Shown one piece after another: positions 1-6,848 of a DNA stretch of 64,000 nucleotides. The stretch is from positions 1 to 64,000 of the forward strand of contig NZ_CAIWTY010000107.1 in the NCBI RefSeq assembly GCF_903915725.1, read 5' to 3'. Numbering within the stretch: position 1 is the stretch's first letter; every line of letters starts with the position of its first letter. The notes beneath the pieces are model-generated. The model was not told the origin of the DNA, ran no database searches, and saw nothing but the letters and a program-made list of their open reading frames with translations. The position numbers and the translations under genes are program-made. Source of the stretch: an uncultured Rhodopila sp. Lineage in GTDB: Bacteria; Pseudomonadota; Alphaproteobacteria; Acetobacterales; Acetobacteraceae.

Positions 1-1
1 C

Positions 2-2245
2 GCCGGCAGCAGCACGCTGAACGAGGTGCATGTCGCGCCGACGGTCACCGCCGGGGGCACCGTCAGCTTCACCGGCGGCGGTTCGCCGGTAGTGCTGGAC
101 AGCACCCTGGCGCTGGCCGACGTCGATTCGGCCGGACAACTGACTGGGGCAACGGTGGCGATCACCAGCGGATTTGCCGCTGTCGATGTGCTGAACTTCA
201 TCAACCAGAACGGCATCAGCGGATCATACAACAGCGGCACCCTGACGCTGAGCGGCACGGCAAGCCTGGCGAACTACCAAACCGCGCTGGAGTCGGTCAG
301 CTATAGCGTCACCGCCAACGGCGACCCGACGAACGGCGGCAGCGACACCAGCCGCACGATCTCATGGACGGTCAACGACGGCGTGGCGACAAGCGCGGCC
401 GCCGGCAGCACTTTGCATACCATCCATACCGCGCCGACGATCACCGCCGGCGGGACGGTCACCTACAACAGCGCCAGCCCGCCGATAGCGCTTGACACCG
501 GCCTGGTGGTGACGGACCCGGACAGCGGCGGCGTGCTGACCGGGGCGACCGTCGTCATTGGCACCGGCTTCCTGACCGGCGACACCTTGACTGTCGGCAC
601 CCCGGGCGGTCTGACCTCCGCCTTCAGCAACGGTACCCTGACGCTGAGCGGCAGCGCCAGCATCGCCACCTACCAGGCCGCCCTGGACTCCGTCGGCTAC
701 AGCTTCGCGCCATCGACAACCGATCCGACCGCGGGCAACACCGACCGGAGCCGCGCCATCGGCTGGACGGTGAACGATGGCATTGCCACCGCCGCCGGCA
801 GCAGTTCGGTGACCGTGGCCGCGATCTACAATCAGGCGACCGCCTGGGTGGAGTCGACGGGTGCGGGTACCCTGTCGGGGTCCGGCGCCAGTTACACACT
901 CGATTTCGGCACGATAGCCCAGGGCGGGACTGTGCCCGCGGGGGTGCTCGAACTGCTGAACGCTGCCCCGGGGCTGGCCGACGCGCTCAATGCGACGCTG
1001 TCGATCGCAGGTCCGTTGCCGTCCTTCATCAACACCGCCATCACCGCGATCGGCCCGCTGACGGGGGGGCAGACTTCAAGCGGCCTCGACGTTTCGCTCC
1101 GCACGACCGCCACCGGCACGTTCACCGAGACGCTGACTTTGGCGCCGACTGACACCGGCGCCGGCGGCACGACGAACCTGTCACCGATTACGATCACGGT
1201 GACCGGGACGGTGACGGGACCGGCCGGCCAGGTTATCGACCTGACCACCGGCAGCGATACCGCCAGCGGCGGTTCCACACCGACGACCATCGTCGCCCAG
1301 ACCAACCAGCTTTCCTCCGGAGACACGATCGATGCCGGAACGAGCGGTTCGAACACGCTATCGTTGCAAGGACCTGGCACGTTCCAGTTGGGCGCCCCGT
1401 CCGTCTTGAGCGGCATCCAGACGATCACGGCGCAGGAGGGACAGACCGCCTATAGCCAAGGCCGCCTCAGCTCCGTCAGTGAAGTGCAGACGGTCACCCT
1501 GCGGGCGGGCATGAACGCGACGCTGAACGTGCTTCCGGCGGTGATCAACCCGAACAATCCCAACGCCTCCACCATCACGATCGTCGGGGCGGCGAACAGC
1601 GCGGTGATCAACCTCGCGACCGGCAACGACGTGGTGACCATGGGGGCCGGCGAGACGCTGAACGGCGGCAGCGGCAACGACACGATCATGGTCACCGCGG
1701 CGACGATCAGCGATGTCATCAACGGCGGCAGCGGCCATAGCACGCTGCAGTTCAGCGGCGGCGGCACGGTAACGGTGGGCGGCAACATCACCAATATCGC
1801 GACGTTGCAGTTGACGGCTTCGACCACCGCCTACCGCGCCACGGCCAACAGCATCAGCGGGCTGAAAGTGCTGGATTCGAGCACCGCGAACCTCGACACC
1901 ATCCAGGCCGGAGGCGCCAACCAGATCCTGACCGGCGGCGGATCGGGCAAGCTGACGATGATCGGCGGTGCGAACACCGAGTTCGCCGATACGACGACGG
2001 TGTTCAACCATGACCACATCCAGAACTTCCTTGTCGGCGACTCGATCGACCTGACCAACCTGGGGTTCACCGCGACGGGGACCGGGGCCGGGCAGACAAA
2101 TCTGTCGTTTGCCGCCGGAACCCTGTCGGTGATGCTGGGCAGCTCGGTGCAGAGTGCAATTTATATCGCCGGCAGCGTCGATGCGACGAAGTTTACGGTC
2201 GCTTCCGACGGCGGCACCGGCACGTTGCTGACCTATCATACGTAG
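2..2245 (+). CDS. Large secreted repeat protein (adhesin/RTX-like), 3' part only
   Basis: The frame is open to the left edge, so this is the C-terminal part of a longer protein. The GTG at 26 is not the real start, because residues encoded before it (A-G-S-S-T-L-N-E) match the internal repeat linker A-G-S-T-L-H. At least two cadherin/VCBS-like repeats of about 130 residues follow, each opening with 'TAPT-TAGGTV'-type wording and closing with 'SWTVNDG-A'. A beta-sandwich region resembling choice-of-anchor domains comes next, then glycine/aspartate motifs such as GGSGNDT that resemble RTX calcium-binding nonapeptides. The final block (F-x-H-D-x-I-x-N-F-x-x-G-D-x-I-D-L) resembles C-terminal modules of type I secreted proteins. 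Inference: a surface or secreted adhesin exported by a type I system. No transporter gene is in the window. Confidence 0.8.
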   Translation, partial: AGSSTLNEVHVAPTVTAGGTVSFTGGGSPVVLDSTLALADVDSAGQLTGATVAITSGFAAVDVLNFINQNGISGSYNSGTLTLSGTASLANYQTALESVSYSVTANGDPTNGGSDTSRTISWTVNDGVATSAAAGSTLHTIHTAPTITAGGTVTYNSASPPIALDTGLVVTDPDSGGVLTGATVVIGTGFLTGDTLTVGTPGGLTSAFSNGTLTLSGSASIATYQAALDSVGYSFAPSTTDPTAGNTDRSRAIGWTVNDGIATAAGSSSVTVAAIYNQATAWVESTGAGTLSGSGASYTLDFGTIAQGGTVPAGVLELLNAAPGLADALNATLSIAGPLPSFINTAITAIGPLTGGQTSSGLDVSLRTTATGTFTETLTLAPTDTGAGGTTNLSPITITVTGTVTGPAGQVIDLTTGSDTASGGSTPTTIVAQTNQLSSGDTIDAGTSGSNTLSLQGPGTFQLGAPSVLSGIQTITAQEGQTAYSQGRLSSVSEVQTVTLRAGMNATLNVLPAVINPNNPNASTITIVGAANSAVINLATGNDVVTMGAGETLNGGSGNDTIMVTAATISDVINGGSGHSTLQFSGGGTVTVGGNITNIATLQLTASTTAYRATANSISGLKVLDSSTANLDTIQAGGANQILTGGGSGKLTMIGGANTEFADTTTVFNHDHIQNFLVGDSIDLTNLGFTATGTGAGQTNLSFAAGTLSVMLGSSVQSAIYIAGSVDATKFTVASDGGTGTLLTYHT

Positions 2246-2310
2246 GTGGCAATCCCGCCCGCTCCGTCATAGAATGGCCGGGAAAGCACCGAATTGGAGC
2301 CGAGACCGCG

Positions 2311-2514
2311 ATGCCGTTGTTTAACTATCATTGCACCGGATGCGAGACCGAGTTCGAGACGCTGGTCATGGGCAGCGAACAGCCGGAATGCCCGGAATGC
2401 GGCAGCACCGCGCTGGACAAGCTGCTGTCCCGCGTTGCCGCTGAGCCGCGCATCCCGGAGCCGGTTGGGGCCTGCGGGTCGTGCGCGCAGTATGGCGCCT
2501 GCGCATCCGGCTAA
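2311..2514 (+). CDS. FmdB-family zinc ribbon protein
   Basis: A 67-residue protein. It opens M-P-L-F-N-Y-H-C, the typical start of the FmdB/CxxC regulatory-protein family, with Cys8-x2-Cys11 and Cys27-x2-Cys30 forming a zinc ribbon. Two further cysteines lie near the C-terminus (C-G-S-C). Family members are small putative regulators of unknown detailed role. The ATG at 2311 follows a purine-rich stretch, and the 3' end overlaps the next gene by 23 bp, so the two are probably co-transcribed. Confidence 0.85.
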   Translation: MPLFNYHCTGCETEFETLVMGSEQPECPECGSTALDKLLSRVAAEPRIPEPVGACGSCAQYGACASG

Positions 2515-2965
2515 GGCGGTTCGCTTCCTGGGAGACGCGGCCGAGGCGCCCGCTGTCCGCGGCGCCTATCTGCTGTTGGTGAGCCTGCCCGCGCCGCTGA
2601 GCGTGGTTCTGCCGGGCCGAGTGGCCGTGGAGCTGCAGCCGGGACGGTTTCTGTATGCGGGGTCCGCGCGCGGACCGGGTGGGCTGCGGGCGCGTCTGAT
2701 GCGGCATCAGCGCGCCGGCAAGACGTTGCATTGGCATATCGATCGGCTTACCGAGGCGGGAGAGGTGCAGGGCGCCTGGATTTTGCCGGGCGGGGACGAA
2801 TGCGCCATCGTCGCCGCGCTGCCGCATTTGCCGGTGCCGCTGCCAGGGTTCGGCAGCTCGGATTGCCGCTGCTGCGTCAGCCATCTGCTGGGGTGGCCGG
2901 ATGGTGCGGGAGACGTCGCGGCCGTGCTGACGAAGGCCGGGCTTGGTCGGTGTGAGGCTGTTTGA
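2492..2965 (+). CDS. DUF123 / GIY-YIG-like protein
   Basis: A 157-residue protein starting at an ATG inside the end of the zinc-ribbon gene. It has the features of the DUF123 family, related to GIY-YIG nucleases: R-G-A-Y-L-L near residue 20, then a central F-L-Y-A-G-S-A-R-G-x-G-G-L-x-A-R-L-x-R-H and a W-H-I-D-R-L motif. It ends with the family's cysteine-rich G-S-S-D-C-R-C-x-S-H-L. Members are often annotated as putative endonucleases, but activity is unproven. The upstream part of this open frame shadows the previous gene, so the later ATG was chosen. Confidence 0.8.
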   Translation: MAPAHPAKAVRFLGDAAEAPAVRGAYLLLVSLPAPLSVVLPGRVAVELQPGRFLYAGSARGPGGLRARLMRHQRAGKTLHWHIDRLTEAGEVQGAWILPGGDECAIVAALPHLPVPLPGFGSSDCRCCVSHLLGWPDGAGDVAAVLTKAGLGRCEAV

Positions 2966-2991
2966 CGGCAGGCCGGGGGCGGCCTGCCGTC
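2964..2991. terminator. Bidirectional terminator-like hairpin
   Basis: A perfect 12-bp stem with a GGGG loop that begins at the stop codon of the DUF123 gene and lies 16 bp before the stop of the convergent gene at 3007-3318. There is no long T-tract. The position between convergent genes supports a terminator role. Confidence 0.5.
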
Positions 2992-3006
2992 TGGTCCGTT
3001 GGCCGG

Positions 3007-3318
3007 TTAGCTCTGGTCCGCCGCGGCGCGGAAGCGGGCGTAGGCGCGCTTGCGGACGGGAAATTTGTGCCAGGCGGAGGTGCCCTCGTAGCGGGCATAG
3101 GCCGGAATCTTTTGCCGGGGGGCGCGGCTGAGGGCGTTCGGCGTCGCCTCGATGGCCGCCTTGGCGCTGGCGAGCCACTCGGCCGGCAGCGAGGAAACGG
3201 CGGTCAGGTTGGCCGGGGCGGGGATCTTGCCGGCGCGGATGGCGCGGCGGAGAACCCGCAGCGGAACGCCGAAATGGCGGGCTGCGTCGGGAAGGCCGAT
3301 TTGGTGGGTGTCGGTCAT
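3007..3318 (-). CDS. Hypothetical protein, possible small DNA-binding protein
   Basis: A 103-residue basic protein. The first 40 residues read as a short helix-turn-helix of excisionase or MerR type (I-G-L-P-D-A-A-R-H-F-G-V-P-L-R-V-L-R-R-A-I), followed by a K-I-P-A-P turn. The C-terminal half is rich in Arg, Lys and aromatic residues. The ATG at 3318 was preferred over the longer frame because the extra 35 residues have no family-like character and would run under the divergent promoter of the toxin-antitoxin operon. The function is not recognised. DNA binding is inferred from the helix-turn-helix-like pattern only. Confidence 0.55.
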   Translation of the reverse strand: MTDTHQIGLPDAARHFGVPLRVLRRAIRAGKIPAPANLTAVSSLPAEWLASAKAAIEATPNALSRAPRQKIPAYARYEGTSAWHKFPVRKRAYARFRAAADQS

Positions 3319-3457
3319 GGGGTCGCTATCCTGATTGGTGCGGGGCTTTGACCACCGCTCGGGTTTGGTTGCAAGGGTTTGGTGCGGTTGTGCGCCCGTA
3401 GATCCGATGGACTGGTCGCTCAATCGAGCATATCATCGGCTCAAAGGAGCAATCGAT

Positions 3458-3979
3458 ATGGCTCATGCGAGATCCCCGGCGTCCGGGTCACCCGGCGCGA
3501 CCAAACCCCCGGCGGCGAAGAGCGCCACGTTGGCTGGAGACGAGGCGCCGATGCTGTCCTACGGCACCGTCTATCGCGCCAGCCCGCTGGAGCGGATCGC
3601 CATGATCAGGCGCGGCATCCCGGCGTCCGAGGTGAAGCGCATTTTCGCCGATCTGCCCATCGGCCAGGGCGCCGGGCTCAAGGCGTTGAATTTGTCCACG
3701 GCCACGGTGAACAAGAAGGCCAGGCAGGGTGACACGCTCTCGCCCGACGAAAGCGAGCGGATCGTCGGCTTCGCGAGACTCGTGGGTCAACTGGAGGCAA
3801 TGATCCAGGACTCCGGCGATCCGGCGAACTTCGATGCCCGCGCGTGGATGGCGCGGTGGCTGACCGAACCGTTGCCGGCTTTCGGCGGCGCTCGGCCAGC
3901 CGATATGATGGACACCATGGAGGGCCAGGGCCTGGTGTCCGCGGCATTGTCGTTGATGCAGAGCGGCGCCTACGCTTGA
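3458..3979 (+). CDS. MbcA/ParS/Xre-type antitoxin
   Basis: A 174-residue protein with a strong ribosome-binding site (AAAGGAG) ahead of the ATG at 3458. An N-terminal basic, Pro/Ser-rich tail precedes an Xre-like DNA-binding domain (about residues 45-110). The C-terminal toxin-binding domain carries the family pattern W-L-x-E-P-L-P-A-F-G-G-x-x-P-x-D-M-M-D-T and ends in S-G-A-Y-A. In this family the antitoxin neutralises a RES-domain toxin and represses the operon. The toxin gene follows directly, with the TGA overlapped by the toxin's TTG start, so the two are probably translationally coupled. The pair looks intact. Confidence 0.88.
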   Translation: MAHARSPASGSPGATKPPAAKSATLAGDEAPMLSYGTVYRASPLERIAMIRRGIPASEVKRIFADLPIGQGAGLKALNLSTATVNKKARQGDTLSPDESERIVGFARLVGQLEAMIQDSGDPANFDARAWMARWLTEPLPAFGGARPADMMDTMEGQGLVSAALSLMQSGAYA

Positions 3980-4461
3980 GTGTCACTGTCTGGCGGATCG
4001 CGACCGACACCAAGAGCTACGAGGCCGACGATCTGTCAGGCGCCGGTGCGAAGGCTACCGGCGGACGCTGGAACGCCGTGGGCGATGCGCTGATCTATGC
4101 GTCGGAGAGCCGGGCGCTGGCGTGTCTGGAGACGGTGGTTCACCTGAACGCCGGGGGCTTGCCGCTCAATCGCTATCTGGTGGCCTTGACGATCCCGGAT
4201 GCTGTCTGGGAAGCGGTGCGGACGGAGACTTCGGGTAGCCTGCCTGTCGGGTGGGATGCTGATCCATCCGGCCGGGCCAGCATTCAGTTTGGTTCGGCCT
4301 GGATACGGTCGGGGGCGTGCGCGGTGCTGAGAGTGCCGTCGGTCATTGTGCCGGAGGAGTATAACGTGCTGATAAACCCGCTGCATGCGGACAGCGGGGG
4401 CATTACCGCGGTGAAGATGCGGAAATGGCTCTATGATCCGCGGCTGACGAAAACCGCCTGA
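3976..4461 (+). CDS. RES-domain toxin (NAD+-degrading family)
   Basis: About 161 residues, starting at a TTG that overlaps the antitoxin stop (TTGA). The RES signature is visible: G-G-R-W-N near residue 30, then G-D-A-L-I-Y-A-S-E-S-R-A-L-A-x-L-E, and the late block L-R-V-P-S-x-I-V-P-E-E-Y-N-V-L-I-N-P-L-H. Known RES toxins (MbcT, ParT relatives) deplete NAD+ by phosphorolysis or modify targets with ADP-ribose. The length matches the family and no frame damage is seen, so this is the only intact RES toxin in the block. The TTG start is inferred from the overlap and from homology beginning at V-W-R-I. Confidence 0.85.
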   Translation: MSVTVWRIATDTKSYEADDLSGAGAKATGGRWNAVGDALIYASESRALACLETVVHLNAGGLPLNRYLVALTIPDAVWEAVRTETSGSLPVGWDADPSGRASIQFGSAWIRSGACAVLRVPSVIVPEEYNVLINPLHADSGGITAVKMRKWLYDPRLTKTA

Positions 4462-4516
4462 CCCGGGCAGGCGGGCGGGTATGGACAGACGCGCGGTGAC
4501 GCCATGACGGCTGCCG

Positions 4517-4644
4517 GCCGTGGTGCTGGCCGATCAGGTGAAGAGCCTGAATTGGCGGACGCACGGGGCGACCCGGAAAGGTTCGGCGACCCGGGAGGAG
4601 TGGCGATTGTCAGGGCGAAGCTACGGGCGCTGATTGGGGCGTGA
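4517..4644 (+). pseudogene. Remnant of a MazF/PemK-type mRNA interferase (C-terminal part)
   Basis: Reading from 4517 gives A-V-V-L-A-D-Q-V-K-S-L-N-W-R, the characteristic late strand of MazF/PemK toxins, then A-T-R-K-G. Near 4595 the reading must shift frame to continue as V-A-I-V-R-A-K-L-R-A-L-I-G-A and stop at 4642-4644, again as in the family. Only the last roughly 40 residues remain and nothing of the N-terminal barrel is visible upstream. It is a degraded relic inside the toxin-antitoxin block. Confidence 0.65.
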
Positions 4645-4798
4645 GGGGAGCCTGTCGATTGGGAAGTCGGGAATCCGCCACCCGGAGGTGACTGCCGATT
4701 GTGCTCCGACTTTTCACCCGCGAATATCGGGTAGAAGGTCACCGATGTCGAGGCAACTAAAGTCTTGCTTTACCAGGACGACTGGCGGACCTGATGCG

Positions 4799-5284
4799 TC
4801 ATCTGTCAAGGAAGCCGTGCGCCCGTGCCCAAAGCCCCCAGTCGATGGCCTCGGCCTCGATGAGTTCCAACCGCTCGGTCAGCGCGTGATTGGCTGTGTA
4901 GATCATCAGATTGTCGCAGGCCCAGCGTGCGGACGGAGCAATCAAACCATCGAGGCCAAGGAATGCGATTGCGGCGTTGCCTGCGCGAGGCGCAGCGTCT
5001 GCGATGTCGAAACGCCCAGCCTCGACACCTTGAGAGGCTTGGATGTCGGCAGCGGGGTCAGCATCGCCAGATAGGAAACCACCTCGGCGAGCGCGCCGTC
5101 CCGCTCCAGGCTGGTGTAGAGGATGGGGACGTCGGAATCATCCGCCCGAGGCGCCCAACGGCCGCCATTGACGGAACTCGCCAAAGTATCGGCCGCTAGC
5201 GCCGGCGACCCGGAAAACGTCTCCGGCGAAGCGCTCGACGGGCAGCGCGCTGAGCTGATCGAGGAGGCCTTGGTCGTGGATCAT
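4799..5284 (-). pseudogene. RES-domain toxin pseudogene with two frameshifts
   Basis: The ATG at 5284 lies 14 bp after the stop of the antitoxin at 5299-5634. The first frame gives M-I-H-D-Q-G-L-L-D-Q-L and F-R-V-A-G-A-S, then runs off at a frameshift near 5191-5197 where one extra base restores sense if removed. The second frame carries the RES core (G-G-R-W-A-P-R, I-L-Y-T-S-L-E-R-D-G-A-L-A-E-V). A second shift near 4980-4987 is needed to read the family tail F-L-G-L-D-G-L-I-A-P-S-A-R-W-x-C-D-N-L and finish at the TGA at 4799. Its cognate antitoxin is intact. Confidence 0.85.
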
Positions 5285-5298
5285 GCCTCGCCCGGCGG

Positions 5299-5634
5299 TT
5301 AGAAGTGAACCGCGTCGCGGATTTGGCCGACGAGCCGCATGACCTCATCGATGCGTCCCTCGCGGATCAACTCGGCCGGCGACGCACCGGAGAGCAGCCT
5401 TTGCGGCGCGAACATCCACTGCCGCGCTTCGTCCGGCTTGTAGAAATCGGCGAGCTGGTCGACGAGGTACTCCAGCTCCAGCAGGGTCTTTTCGGTGCCG
5501 GCGTGGGGATAGGCTCGGCCCTGCTTCCAGCGGGAAACCGTCTCGGGGCGGGTTCCGAGCAGGTTGGCGACCTCGATGCTTTTCATCGCGCCTTTATCGC
5601 GAAGCGAATCGAGCTTTCTGGCGACTGCGTTCAT
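5299..5634 (-). CDS. Xre-family antitoxin of a RES toxin pair
   Basis: A 111-residue protein. Residues 12-40 form a helix-turn-helix (S-I-E-V-A-N-L-L-G-T-R-P-E-T-V-S-R-W-K-Q-G). A C-terminal helical domain ends with A-P-Q-R-L-L-S-G-A-S-P-A-E-L-I-R-E-G-R-I-D-E-V, the usual toxin-binding part of antitoxins paired with RES toxins. It probably represses its own operon, since a 9-bp direct repeat lies upstream. With the downstream toxin broken by two frameshifts, this antitoxin is now probably an orphan. It could still cross-regulate other systems, which is inference. Confidence 0.82.
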   Translation of the reverse strand: MNAVARKLDSLRDKGAMKSIEVANLLGTRPETVSRWKQGRAYPHAGTEKTLLELEYLVDQLADFYKPDEARQWMFAPQRLLSGASPAELIREGRIDEVMRLVGQIRDAVHF

Positions 5635-5756
5635 GTTGGTGACCTTTGTCCGCGCATTTGCCTTGCCTGCATCCGGTGCCGCGGTTTTCCCGGCGCGGAC
5701 GGGGCCGCGGGCGCCTTTATCACAGATATTGAAATTGCGCGATAGAATGACATTAG

Positions 5757-5777
5757 AATTGACGTTTTAATTGACGT
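5757..5777. promoter_or_regulatory. Direct repeat upstream of the Xre antitoxin, candidate operator
   Basis: Two copies of AATTGACGT at 5757-5765 and 5769-5777, spaced 12 bp start to start, sit in an AT-rich patch about 120 bp upstream of the antitoxin start at 5634. An autoregulatory operator is inferred from position only. They could equally be promoter elements of the plus-strand DUF4160 gene. Confidence 0.35.
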
Positions 5778-5881
5778 CTTCCCCGCCGGGGGCCGATCCG
5801 GTGTTACGGCGAGCTTGCCGGAATCGCCCCGACATCCCAAAAGGTGCGAAAGGAACCTTTGCCCGCCCGGGAGAACGATCA

Positions 5882-6121
5882 ATGCCGACGGTCCTGCGGG
5901 TTGATGGCTTCCGGGTCTATTTCTGGAGCCATGAGCCGAACGAGCCGCCGCATGTGCATCTGGACAAGGGCGGGGCGTCGGCCAAGGTGTGGCTGGAGCC
6001 TGTCCGGCTGGCGAGTAATGCCGGCTTTGTGGCTCATAGTTTGGGTGTTATCCTGTGATTGGTCCGACAGCATCAACCGCGGCTTCTGGAGGCATGGCAT
6101 GAGTTTTTCGGCACGGGCTGA
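5882..6121 (+). pseudogene. DUF4160 gene interrupted by an in-frame TGA
   Basis: The reading frame begins M-P-T-V-L-R-V-D-G-F-R-V-Y-F-W-S and contains E-P-P-H-V-H-L-D-K-G-G-A and K-V-W-L-E-P-V, the hallmarks of the DUF4160 family. A TGA at 6056-6058 stops it after 58 residues. The same frame then continues with the family's C-terminus, L-V-R-Q-H-Q-P-R-L-L-E-A-W-H-E-F-F-G, to the TGA at 6119-6121, so a single CGA-to-TGA change would explain it. DUF4160 genes are usually paired with DUF2442 genes, as here. The pair is suspected to be toxin-antitoxin-like, but the function is unproven. Confidence 0.82.
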
Positions 6122-6446
6122 AGGCGCCGATATCCGGGTTCGCGACGTCTCGATCAGCGAGAGTTTTTCGGCACGGGCTGAAGGCGCCGATATCCGGGTT
6201 CGCGACGTCTCGATCAGCGAGGACGAATTGTCGGTCGCCCTGATGGACGGGCGGACGATCACCGTGCCTCTGGCCTGGTATCCGAGGCTGGAAGCGGCGA
6301 CCGCCGCACAGCGTGCTCACTGGGAAATGGCGGGTGCGGGGTATGGCATTCACTGGCCCGAACTGGATGAGGATCTCAGCACCGAGGGTCTTCTGGCCGG
6401 AGCGCGGGCACCGGCCGGTTCGGCGGGGTGGCGATCGGCGCGGTAA
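6099..6446 (+). CDS. DUF2442 protein with a 20-residue internal tandem duplication
   Basis: A 115-residue frame starting at the ATG at 6099, which overlaps the end of the broken DUF4160 gene. After the duplicated N-terminal segment it carries the family core: D-E-L-S-V-A-L-M-D-G-R-T-I-T-V-P-L-A-W-Y-P-R-L, then G-Y-G-I-H-W-P-E-L-D-E-D-L-S-T-E-G-L-L-A-G. Residues 2-21 are repeated exactly at 22-41 because of a 60-bp perfect DNA duplication. Family members are normally about 80-95 residues, and the duplication accounts for most of the extra length. Whether the product folds is unknown. Confidence 0.8.
   Translation: MSFSARAEGADIRVRDVSISESFSARAEGADIRVRDVSISEDELSVALMDGRTITVPLAWYPRLEAATAAQRAHWEMAGAGYGIHWPELDEDLSTEGLLAGARAPAGSAGWRSAR
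6101..6220 (+). repeat. Perfect 60-bp tandem duplication
   Basis: Bases 6101-6160 and 6161-6220 are identical. The unit is a multiple of three, so the reading frame of the DUF2442 gene is kept. The first copy also encodes the last residues and stop codon of the DUF4160 frame. Confidence 0.97.
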
Positions 6447-6496
6447 CCATGAGGCTGGCTGGGCGAGGCGGACGGCGAGTGCCAAGCAGGCTGGTT

Positions 6497-6796
6497 GTGA
6501 GCAACTCACAGAAGGGCGGTATCCAAAACTATCACACGCGCATCGGCGAGCGGGGCCTTGTTCGCTTCGAAGTGCTTGGCCGCGAGGCTGACCGCGAGCT
6601 TATCCGCTCCCTCGCGCGCCGGCTGGCCGAGTAGGGGCCTGAGGCGTCGCGGTGGCGCGCGGCCGTGACCCGGTCGATCGCCGGAGAGCCGACTCGGACG
6701 GGTGGCATTCTCGCGGCGCTGCGGCGGTCGTCGCTTGTTGGGGCCGATCTCGATCTGCGGCGGCCCCGCGAAGAAGGGCGTAGCGTCGAGCTTTGA
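6497..6796 (+). pseudogene. Small conserved protein split by an in-frame TAG
   Basis: Reading from a GTG at 6497, preceded by AGCAGG, gives a basic N-terminus and then E-R-G-L-V-R-F-E-V-L-G-R-E-A-D-R-E-L-I-R-S-L-A-R-R-L-A-E. This resembles short ribbon-helix-helix-like proteins often found with toxin or regulator genes. A TAG at 6632-6634 ends it, but the same frame continues with G-G-I-L-A-A-L-R-R-S-S-L-V-G-A-D-L-D-L and stops at 6794-6796. Both halves look protein-like, so one nonsense change is the simplest reading. The family identity is from recall and is tentative. Confidence 0.6.
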
Positions 6797-6848
6797 TTCT
6801 ATACCTGCTTGTTATGTTGTTGGCTGACAGAGCAAATCAAATTCCGCA

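Noticed and set aside
1358-2239. Long minus-strand open frame opposite the repeat protein
   Set aside because: It is a shadow of the plus-strand gene: repetitive GC-rich codons leave the opposite frame open, and the translation has no family character.
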